DNA from: Zygnema cylindricum
Taxonomy: Eukaryota > Streptophyta > Zygnematophyceae > Zygnematales > Zygnemataceae
Direction of reading: 5' to 3'
Assembly: GCA_037447655.1 (NCBI GenBank)
Contig: JBBHKE010000346.1
Coordinates: forward strand, 128,001 to 139,619
DNA: 11,619 nucleotides
Shown: positions 1 through 7,928 of the stretch, piece by piece
How the letters are laid out: every line of letters starts with the position of its first letter
Position numbering within the stretch: position 1 is the stretch's first letter
Notes under the pieces: generated by a model
Told to the model about the DNA's origin: nothing
Database searches by the model: none
What the model saw: only the letters and a program-made list of their open reading frames with translations
Position numbers and translations under genes: made by a program

Positions 1-983
1 AAGCAAAAAAGGTCCGAGAAAATCGACAAATCTTTCGTCGATTGTTCGAGACATCGGAAACTGGCGTTAGATGCCGCGAGACAAAGTGTCGTTTTACTGA
101 AAAATGAAGGTTCCATGTTACCGTTGAAGAGAGAGACGATTAAGAAAATGGCGGTTTTGGGACCTTTGGGAAATGCTACGGAAATTATGCTCGGAAATTA
201 TCAGGGTACTCTATTAAACAAAAAAACTTCAGTGAACTGAAAATATATTGAAAAGCAACAAGAAACCAAGTATGGACAGTATTGTTTTGTTATGATCTGT
301 AACATTATGGTTCGTTAAAGGTTACTATATTTATTGTAGTTAGCGAATATTATTCTCATAATGAAACTTTTGAGCATATTTCAGCACTTTTCTGTCTTGA
401 AACTCAGTTGTTTTCCCAGGCATAGTACTACTCAATTTTTTGAGGAACAATTTGTGTTTTTATTTTTTCAATGGTTAATTTATTTGACAATCAATAGCAG
501 GTTCTCTCTTTCACATTTTTGAAATTTCACTTAACCATTTATTTTGCAGGAATTCCTTGTCATTTTGTGAGCCCTTTGTCCGGTCTTTCGGATTACGTGG
601 CGACTATTTATGAGCCTGGATGTGCTGACGTGGCTTGTCCTTCTGCGGACCTCATCGGAGCCGCCGCAGAAGCTGCCAAAATTGCTGACGTGGCAGTTTT
701 ATTCCTGGGTTTGGACCAATCTCAAGAGGCAGAAGCTCGCGATCGACTCGATTTGAAATTTCCAGGAAACCAGGAAAGTCTTTTTTCGGAAGTGGCGAAA
801 GCGGTAACTTTTGAAGGAAAAGAAAAAAAGCTGATTTTGGTGATCCTTTCGGGAGGACCGTTGGATTTGGGAGATATTAAAGACGATAGTCGAGTGGGAG
901 CGATAATTTGGGCAGGATATCCGGGTCAAGCTGGAGGACAGGCTCTGGCTGATGTCATCTTTGGAGAATTCAATCCGGGTATG

Positions 984-1035
<52 letters not shown>

Positions 1036-1927
1036 CCCCTCTTCCCCCTCCCCCCTTTTCCTTTTTGCATACAGAGGGAGAAGCCCTTTTCTTAAACTGA
1101 AACCACCCTTACGTTACACTAAAACCATCTAGAGAATGTAAGGCGGGAGGGAGAGAATGACGGGGGGGGGGTGTGTAGATAGCAAGTCATTTCACTTGTG
1201 AATACTAATAGGTAGTAATAATGTCAAAAAAGACAAAAACACAAAAGCACAAAAGTCAAAAACACAAAAAAAACATAAAAAAGACACACAAAAAGACAAA
1301 ACATGTTTTTTTTTTTTTTCTTGACCAGGTGGTCGACTTCCTGTCACGTGGTATCCTCAAAAATATGTGGAAAGTTTGTCAATGTTAGATATGAGAATGA
1401 GACAAAATCCAGAAACAGGATATCCTGGACGGACTCACCGTTTCTATGCGGGTCCGACAGTTTTCCGTTTCGGCCACGGTCTCAGTTACAGTACCTTCTC
1501 TTACTCCAAAATCGAGGCTCCGGATCGACTTATTTTTTACGAAAAAGAGTGCAAAGAAAACATTGCAAAATTTTCGGTTTTGGGCACTAGAACGGAAAAA
1601 AATACGAGTAGTTTCTATGTGAAAGTTAGGGTAAAAAATTTGGGGCCGATGGAGGGTTCCCATGTGGTGATACTATTTGTTGTAAGTCCACAAGAGAAGA
1701 AAGGATCTTCTTCTTTACAAGAAGTTATTGGATTTAAAAAAGTTAAATTGAATATTGGAGAGGAAATTGTTGTTTCTTTTTTTATCGAACCGGAGGAGGA
1801 TCTCGCAAGAGCCGATTCGAATGGGAATTTTCGAGTCGAGGCTGGAAAATACAATTTTAGAGTGGAAGATAAGGAGCATCAAATTGACTTAGAAAGGTTT
1901 GAGTGTGAGGGACAGAGAGAGATGTAA
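1..1927 (+). CDS. BXL: Beta-D-xylosidase, glycoside hydrolase family 3 (C-terminal half; 5' end off window)
   Basis: Coding exons are 1-205, 550-978 and 1329-1927 (stop TAA), with GT-AG introns at 206-549 and 979-1328; joined in frame they give 410 residues. Plant BXL proteins are roughly 770 residues, so about the first half is missing. The first exon is open to the window edge. Seen in order: LALDAARQSVVLLKN near residue 20, AVLGPLGNAT and GNYQGIPC (to about 72), the GLDQSQEAEARDR motif (about 122-134), YPGQAGGQALADVIFGEFNP, GRLPVTWYP (about 213-221), GYPGRTHRFY and FGHGLSYSTF, then a fibronectin III-like tail. These are hallmarks of plant GH3 xylosidases, which remove xylose from xylan or arabinoxylan in the apoplast. 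In this family the acid/base glutamate lies in the DQ-x-x-E-x-E-x-x-DR segment; both glutamates are present (codons 726-728 and 732-734). The nucleophile aspartate would be upstream, outside the window. Some family members also act on arabinosides, so exact specificity is open. The reading frame is intact. Confidence 0.93.
986..1066 (+). repeat. (TC)n microsatellite and pyrimidine tract at the 5' end of BXL intron 2
   Basis: An uninterrupted TC repeat covers 986-1030 and continues as a C/T-only tract to 1066. It begins seven bases after the GT of the intron donor at 979. Read through, it would encode a Ser-Leu run; conserved GH3 sequence stops at NPG (donor at 979) and resumes with GRLPVTW after the acceptor at 1328, so the tract is intronic. 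A G run of about ten follows at about 1163-1172 in the same intron. Confidence 0.95.
1219..1320 (+). repeat. A-rich low-complexity block followed by T run in BXL intron 2
   Basis: The stretch is built from ACAAAA/GACAAAAA-like words with almost no T up to about 1300, and then runs into a poly-T tract just before the acceptor CCAG at 1325-1328. The T run can serve as the polypyrimidine tract of the 3' splice site. A similar A-rich texture recurs in the reductase intron near 11172-11290. Confidence 0.8.
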
Positions 1928-2487
1928 AGTTTTTCAAGTGTTTTTTTTTCCATGAAACTTGAAACGTAGGCAAAATGTTTTAGGCGTCTTCTTCTGAAAT
2001 TTTGTTTGATAAGTCTTGAAAGTGTTTTTTATACATTTTTGGAAGTAGTTGTAACTAGTTCCAATTTACTTGTGATAATTGATTGGTTTTTCAGTCGCAG
2101 TGTACACTGTAGGGTTATAACTACTTCAGTTAGCTCCAGTTTTTTTTTTTTTTCAGTCTGTTTGCCAAGGGCAAATTCTTGAAAGAGCATAGTATATAGT
2201 GTGGATTCCCTCCACAATCAGCTCTTCTTCACATTTTTTAGTTTCTCTGTACATATGTAACATTATAAATCAAGCTCAATAGTTTTGTGGTCAAATCCGC
2301 AATTCATCATTGATATATCCATGCTCTTTTTGTGATAAACAAGGTCAAGTTCCTAGCAGCTATATGAAAAAACATTCACTTCATTTTGACGAAATGACAC
2401 TACGCTCAAGTCAAAGTTGACATTCAGTGTTATGCAAACAATGTGATACTGAAACCTGCACTACCCGATCCTGGATCAAATACTGAG
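1928..2487. other. BXL 3' flank, no gene
   Basis: This AT-rich stretch lies downstream of the BXL stop, with T runs at about 1940 and 2141. It presumably holds the 3' UTR. A TGTAA-containing stretch followed by ATTATAAAT around 2255-2270 resembles plant or algal far-upstream and near-upstream polyadenylation elements, but I cannot place the cleavage site. Short open frames here show no recognisable protein. Confidence 0.5.
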
Positions 2488-2546
2488 CAGGAGAGAGAGA
2501 GGGAGATAGAGAACGGGCGGGAGAGGGAGGGAGGGGAGGAGGAGAG
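2488..2546. repeat. Purine-rich GA/GGGA tract
   Basis: Nearly pure G/A sequence of about 59 bases, starting as (GA)n and passing into GGGAGG-type repeats, with only a few cytosines near 2514-2518. It separates the BXL 3' flank from the 73-bp repeat array. Confidence 0.85.
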
Positions 2547-2596
2547 TCGCCGCAATTCATCCAGAGAATAATGCATCAGAAGTCCAAGATGCATCC

Positions 2597-3192
2597 GCAC
2601 TCCAATCCAATAAAATCCATCCATGTGTCAATTTTGCAAATGGAAACTCTTGCAACCTTACATGCCACCCTGCTAAGTATCGCAATCTCGTAAATCCTGC
2701 AATCAAGCAATATTATGAAATCAGAAATTCTTGCAATCTCATTTCCTGCAATTGAGTAATCCACGAATCCATCAATTTCGCAATTAGAAACTATTGCCAT
2801 TTCACTAATCTTGCAACCCATCAGCTGTCAATTAATAAATTTCGCAGTCAAATTATCAAAATACTCTTGTAATCTAAAAAATCCTGCAATTAAAAAATCT
2901 ATCCATCAATAAAGTTTGCAATTATGGAATCATAAAATATCGCAATCTCATTAATCCTGCAATGAACCAATTGACCATCACTTTAGTACCATTTTTTTTT
3001 TTGCAATCTTATGAATTCTACAACCTAACAATCCATCTGCTTATTTATTTTGCAATCATGGAATCATAAGCTTTGCAATCTCATAGATGTTGCAATCGTT
3101 CAACGCATTAATTCCGCAAATCGTTGACTTTCCATCGGTGCAATCAAAAAATTCATAAATTTTGCAACCAAGCGATGTGTTGCAACGCATTA
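2597..3192. repeat. Degenerate 73-bp tandem repeat rich in TTGCAATC words
   Basis: Units start near AATCCTGCAA and end near GCAATCTCATT. Proposed units are 2693-2742 (50 bp, deleted inside), 2743-2806 (64), 2807-2879 (73), 2880-2952 (73), 2953-3013 (61), 3014-3086 (73) and 3087-3159 (73), with partial or divergent copies on each side. Units at 2880 and 3014 agree well, sharing for example TTTGCAAT.ATGGAATCATAA. Within a unit the word TGCAAT(C/T) recurs two or three times, suggesting that an older, shorter repeat was amplified as a longer one. Units are adjacent without unique spacers and strongly diverged, which argues for an ageing satellite or minisatellite and against CRISPR. No coding potential is seen. 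Confidence 0.8.
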
Positions 3193-3245
3193 TATTTTTG
3201 GAATCAGATTTTCGTGCGACCCTCTCAAGCCATAACTAAATCCTA

Positions 3246-3747
3246 CGGTACTCAATCTTGAAACACCAACGGTACGGATTCCGTACAAAAGTGGTCGACT
3301 GGCTCTGTACGGCAACTGAAAGTACAGTAGTAAAGTTGCTAGAAGAAAATTTTATGATCAAAACCGCGATGGTTAATCTTATTTAAACCATGTAATAACT
3401 AATAAGTATTTAAATATGCAGTAGGATTGTTGAACTTTGCCCAATTTTGCTTCTCTCTTTTGAAAAGTGTAGTAAGGACGCGTGCCGTACTTCCCGGCGC
3501 AGTAAATCGTTTCGTTTAACTGTTCTTTTCCGTATTCATCCGTACAATCATGCCAACATATTTGTGGGCGGTAAATTCTTTGAGGCGGAACCCCCTGATA
3601 CTGCAATGTACAGTTCTGTCCTGTTGTAAGAAACTGGTACGGCCCAGCTCCTTATTTTTCGGACTGTCAAACAGCCCAGGACCGTATTGTACTGTACTAT
3701 TCTGACCTTCACCCTCTGTTGTACTGTACCGTTCTTGTAAAGTACCG
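3246..3747. repeat. Imperfect inverted repeat flanking about 350 bp, possible degraded foldback element
   Basis: Reading plus from 3246, the order is CGGTACT, AACGGTAC (3268-3275), GTACAAAAG, then GAAAGTACAGTAGTAA (about 3319-3334). Reading minus from 3747, the order is CGGTACTTT, AACGGTACAGTACAACAG (about 3733-3716), then GAATAGTACAGTACAATA (about 3701-3684). The same words come in the same order on opposite strands, so the two arms look homologous but diverged. No clear target-site duplication or transposase was seen, so a non-autonomous element is only one explanation. Confidence 0.4.
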
Positions 3748-3830
3748 GAATTCTGAATGCCGTCATAATGACGAGAAAATATCTTGCCAGGAAAGGCTGT
3801 AGCAGTTCGTCTGAGATTTAGTTGACTGTA

Positions 3831-3836
3831 CACGTG
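3831..3836. promoter_or_regulatory. G-box / ABRE-like CACGTG
   Basis: CACGTG in the context TACACGTGTC contains ACGTGTC, which fits the plant ABA-response element ACGTG(G/T)C. It is about 740 bases upstream of the cyclin ATG. Match by sequence only; function is inferred. Confidence 0.35.
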
Positions 3837-4054
3837 TCACTGTCAGCTTGTGAATGCTCAATACTTTCGGCTTGTAGGACCCTGCTGCTATTTGCCTTTT
3901 TCCTGTACTTTAAGCAAATATTTGTACTTTTTCACCACAAATGCAGGAAAAGCCGCAGTAGTCGTCCTGTCAGCACCTTGAATTTACGGCCCCGACGATA
4001 CGCAATTTGGATTAAACTGGATTGTTTGGATTTTGATCCTTTTACTGAAGGTGC

Positions 4055-4060
4055 CACGTG
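4055..4060. promoter_or_regulatory. G-box CACGTG
   Basis: Second CACGTG, in the context GCCACGTGTAC, about 510 bases upstream of the cyclin ATG. A pair of G-boxes in one promoter region is commonly needed for bZIP or bHLH response in plants, but here this is inferred from sequence alone. Confidence 0.35.
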
Positions 4061-4572
4061 TACAATTGATTCCTTGGAACCCCAGCTGCCGTTCATATTG
4101 AACCTCGTATTCTGGCATTTTTTTACTTAAAGTACGCTGTAAGATCTTTTGATATTTTTGGCTTCGTGAATGGGCATGTGACTATGTGAAAATACTCCGT
4201 AATAATAAATATTCACGACGGTATTGAAATATTCTGGAGTCTGATAAGTTTTTACCTGTTGTTGTGTTTGCAACCCTGTTCTTACCATTCTTCTACACTG
4301 TTGCAAGCCCCCGCATTACCAGATTTGTTAGTTGTTAAGTGACGATCTTGTTTGCAATTCACCAGCTCATGAAGTAGAGTGCATTTTTCATTGCAACTTT
4401 CGCTACATGCTTTAGGCGCTAGTTTCCAGCATAAGTATTTGACTCTGCATGTGAGGCTATGTGTTGCGTCTATTGGTTGATTGAACTTGGTAGAGGTTGC
4501 GACACAAGAACTTCATAAAGAAGCCGTTGACTTGCCAGCAAACCCGAAGTGTCTTTTGTTGTTTGACTTAAT

Positions 4573-7500
4573 ATGGATGTTACGAAGCAAATCGACTTCG
4601 GCAAGCCGCCTCATTGCTCACGTTACAATACGCGGAGCTCTGCAAAGCTCTTGAAGTCAAAAAGTGAGGTTTGCGCCTCTGAGCCGCAAACCAAGCCCAT
4701 GGTCTTTGGTGCAGACCTGCAGTGCCAGGAGGCTCTTTCCGGAGTGATGACTCGGATGCAGAAACGAAAAGTGGAATCTATGGAGAATTTTGCACTTCGA
4801 CAATCTCCTGTTGCAGGGATGATAAAAAAAGTGAAGAACAACGAAGCGAGCTGCTCTGTTGACGACCGTACGTGGTCTCAAGCATCTGAAGCTGGTTCAG
4901 TTGTTACTTCAGAGCATACGCATACTCATTCTACACCGGCATCTCGAGCTGTTGGCCAGAATGGAGGTCGGCTGGCTTGGACGAGCAGCTATGCTGGTTC
5001 AGCTTTTGCTGTCAGTTTTGCTGATTTCAGCTTCAATGGGAGCAGGAATAACAATATTAATAGCGAGTCATGCACAGCGAAGTTGAAGCCTCTGGATTGT
5101 CTTTTGGTGGAAATCGACAAAGAGGATGTCAGTTGCCGAGAGGAACTGGATGACGACGAAGATGTAGAGGATAATTCAGTATTGCTGCCAAGGAATTCTC
5201 TGACAGAAATCCAGACGGATTCTTATCATTTCACTGGTTCCAGTCATCAGAGCAGGCGCGACAATAGAGCTCATCTAAGCGGTGCCATTTGGAATTCAAG
5301 AGAAGCTGAAATGCCTGTTTCCTTTATTGAAGTAGATCATATTACCAGTTCCTTCATGCAGCCAGTATCATCTTCTCAGGTACGATTTGTGTGTTTTGCC
5401 TTGCCTTAAGGAACATCTCTTAACATGGCTAGCAGTTTATTATGAAGCGAGCAGGTTGTATCAACTTATGTCCTAGGATATTCAGATTTTCTCTCTGAAA
5501 GTACTTTTTTGCGTATGAAGCATGTTTGTTATTTTAAGGAGAAACTACTGCACTACCACGGGATCATTTTGATCGCAGTTCTTGTAAACGCCGTCATCTT
5601 TTTTGTTTGCAGGTCTGTGGTGTGTATGAAAGGGACATTTACGAAAATCTGAGAAGGCGTGAATCAAAGCGCAACGTTGCATGGGGATATCTAGAGACAC
5701 ACCAGAAGGATCTCGGTGTCCATCATCGCAGAGTCATGGTCAATTGGCTAGCTGAGGTATGACCGATTAAATGCTGGATGTACTGATAAAAGCCTGTTCA
5801 CGATCTTGCTGCTGTGTCTGCTTGCTCATTAGTGCAGTCAGTTGAAAAATATGACAGGTTGTACTGCAAGTACTGGAACTTACTAGCTAGCCAAAGTCTC
5901 CTGTCAGAAACCTGTAAAGAGTATCACAGCATCTGGATCATTGAAATTGAAGGAAAACTGAGCATCCAACGTTAATGGCCGAAGCACTTTTTTAAACATA
6001 ACAGTCAGTTTTTTTTTATCTGAAGGCACAGAACTTACGGTCCGGAAGTCCTGGCATAAATGACAGGCAGTGGAGTAACGTTGACAGAAATGCGTGTTAT
6101 GTCTCATTGACAGTTTGCTGAAGAGTTTGGATTTCAACTCGAAACGCTGTTCCTTGGAGTAGCCATACTAGATTCTTACCTGATCTGTGGACCTCCAGTT
6201 GAACGAAGCACCCTCCAGCTGCTCGGAATAGCCAGCATGCTTGTAGCTGTGAAATTTGAAGAGGCGCAACCTCCGCGGTGAGGCTTTTACCACTGTGCTG
6301 GAACTTTCAATCATGTGCTTCATGTTTCCGCCCGTATTTTTGTCTCTGCCGGATGGTGCGGTGGCGGAGGGAAGTCTGACTTGATCACAAACTGTGTTTT
6401 TTGTGGTGATCAGGTTATTGCAAGTCTGTTGTGAAGTTGCTGAGAAAACATTTACACAGGAACAAGTTATTGCCATGGAAGCGAAAGTGCTGAAGACAAT
6501 AGGCTACCAATGTGCCATTCCAACTGCAAGTACATTCATCTGGTGATTATTCCCTGTTCATCCATTTCTAGGTGTTTGAAGCACTGATAATGATAGCAAA
6601 ATACTCCTTCGTTATCTATGTTTTGTTTGCCTCACATTCACAAAATTTATTTTTCTTGAGCGTGCGCAGGCGCTGCCTCAAGGCTGCTGGCTCAGACCGT
6701 CATATGGAGAAGTTAGCCGAGTACTTGATTTCCCTGACTCTCATGGATTACAGCTTCCTAAGATTTCAACCATCAATTATCTCCGCTTCAGCTGTGCTTC
6801 TAGCAGGGCACATTCTTGGAAAAGAGCCGTGGACTTCTTTATTGCAGGTGTGGAATTGGCGCCTGAACCTGTACAAGTGCTATTGCTTTGCCACAGAAAA
6901 GGAATGAGGCTCTCGTATCTGTACTTCTTCTCTGGCTGATTTGAACTTTGCATTATAAAGACAACATCACGTGCGCCCGGCCAGCAATGGGTTCTTAGCT
7001 TGTGTGTGCTTTTTCGACTGTTTCAAAGGCATGCTGATGGCGTGGCTGCAGGATTGGACCGGCTTCAAACCTTCTGATCTTACGGAGGCAGTTGAGGTAA
7101 CTCATTTGCATCTTTGTTGATATACTTCGTGCTGATGATTTGCTTCGCTACGTGTTTGTTGTACGTGAGCAAAAGATTGTAACTGAAATAGCTCTAACTT
7201 CTGTCCTTACTGTTTCTTTTTTTACGATTGACGTTTTTCTTTTCGTTTGAAATATCATATAACCACTGGGATTTTATCGTTTATTGTAAGGCTTTTTTTG
7301 GTCAGCGATATCAAGCACGGTAGGATATGCTATAAATGCATCACTTATGTGCTGGATTTTTTTTTTATGCATGTTTCACATGCTACAATATGGTGGAAAA
7401 AAACTGAAAAGTGGATGATTGTGGCCATGCTGTTCAAATCAATGTTGGAAGTTTAGTACTTTGAACCAAAAATCTCGTGTTCAAATCCCTGGTTCCTGTG

Positions 7501-7824
7501 GATATCACATTTCATGAATCACTACTATTTTATGTGGACGGGCTTTTTCTTTCTTTGTGTTTTACAACATTAGTCTAAGATAATTATTGTGTAAATTTGC
7601 TGTTAAAGACTGGGCCAATTTTTGACTGTTTTTGAGTTTGCTGGTCATGTTGCCAGGGTCTATCTGTGTTACATAGGCGATCATGTGAGATCGATGCACC
7701 AGGTTGCCTCTCTGCCATCAAGCGCAAGTTTTTGAAGCCCGAAAACTTACACGCAGCATGCACAATTCCGTGTGATTTTCTTCCGGATTGTATTTACCCG
7801 GAGACATGTCATGTAAGAAGGTGA
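4573..7824 (+). CDS. SDS: SDS-like (SOLO DANCERS family) cyclin
   Basis: Seven exons: 4573-5379, 5613-5756, 6114-6277, 6414-6542, 6670-6847, 7052-7096, 7657-7824 (stop TGA). All introns are GT-AG and the join gives 544 residues, close to Arabidopsis SDS (about 580). The ATG has A at -3 and G at +4, with an in-frame TGA just upstream at 4564. Residues 1-269 are a low-similarity N-terminus with a basic TRSSAKLLKSK patch (20-30), an acidic EELDDDEDVED run (190-200) and a lone RxxL (RNSL, 207-210). Cyclin_N spans about 275-415: VMVNW (310-314), ETLFLGVAILD (327-337), LLGIAS, VKFEEAQPP, MEAKVLKTIGYQC. Cyclin_C spans about 416-520: CLKAAGS, then QPSIISASAVLLA. ETLFLGV, GIAS, EExQP and W-x-x-LKAA fit SDS better than A- or B-type cyclins. 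CDK-contacting Lys364 and Glu394 are present. SDS acts in meiotic recombination and DMC1 function with CDKs; that role here is inferred. A divergent A/B-type cyclin is the alternative. Confidence 0.75.
7097..7656 (+). other. Cyclin intron 6, with tRNA-like (B-box) remnant
   Basis: This is the longest intron of the cyclin (560 bases), T-rich with T runs near 7290 and 7360. Inside it, 7451-7490 contains a TTAGTAC word, a TTTGAACC word and a pol III B-box-like GTTCAAATCC (7479-7488), in the order and rough spacing of a tRNA-Gln anticodon and T arm. The T-stem does not pair well and no full cloverleaf forms. The ten-base word TGTTCAAATC occurs twice, at 7431 and 7478. It is at most a decayed tRNA pseudogene or SINE piece. 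Confidence 0.3.
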
Positions 7825-7928
7825 AATTATTGAGAATTTTATGTGATAAGAAAGCTATTTCTTTGTCTGTAGTCCAGGTATGTTAATTCATTTGGTCAAT
7901 AATTTTTACTTGACGAACATTCACTAAG

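Larger units (their letters stand above)
3193..4572 (+). promoter_or_regulatory. Upstream region of the cyclin gene (GTAC-rich, two G-boxes)
   Basis: There is no supported gene in these 1.4 kb. GTAC occurs 19 times between 3248 and 4135, and part of the region has an inverted-arm structure (separate entry). Two CACGTG hexamers are present. An AACGG core, the centre of the mitosis-specific-activator element bound by MYB3R factors, is on the minus strand at 4524-4528, 45-49 bases upstream of the ATG; its flanks do not fit the full element. No convincing TATA box was found. The transcription start and 5' UTR cannot be placed from sequence alone. Confidence 0.45.

Noticed and set aside
699-1070. 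Minus-strand open frame with an Arg-Glu run
   Set aside because: It is antisense to the BXL exon plus the CT repeat, and has no recognisable domain.
519-1100. Single 193-codon open frame from ATG at 519 to TAA at 1100
   Set aside because: Only 550-978 is BXL exon. The upstream part is intron and the Ser-Leu tail is the translated TC microsatellite; conserved GH3 sequence resumes after the acceptor at 1328.
2597-3192. CRISPR-like array
   Set aside because: Repeats are diverged and adjacent with no unique equal-length spacers, no cas genes are present, and the setting is a eukaryotic nuclear genome.
3516-3833. Overlapping minus-strand open frames of 72-105 codons in the GTAC region
   Set aside because: They share the same DNA in two frames, have no motif or splice context, and their residues reflect the GTAC-rich composition.
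3822-4130. 102-codon plus-strand open frame upstream of the cyclin
   Set aside because: Cys/Leu/Phe-rich with no recognisable domain; it lies in the promoter region and has no supporting exon structure.
4859-5086. 75-codon open frame inside cyclin exon 1
   Set aside because: It is an out-of-frame shadow of the 269-codon exon, which has the good start context and leads in phase into the cyclin box.
6572-6907. Unspliced 111-codon frame ending in TGA at 6907
   Set aside because: It contains cyclin exon 5 (6670-6847) plus intron at both ends. Splicing at 6669 and 6848 restores the W-x-x-LKAA motif and the continuation DWTGFKPSDL.
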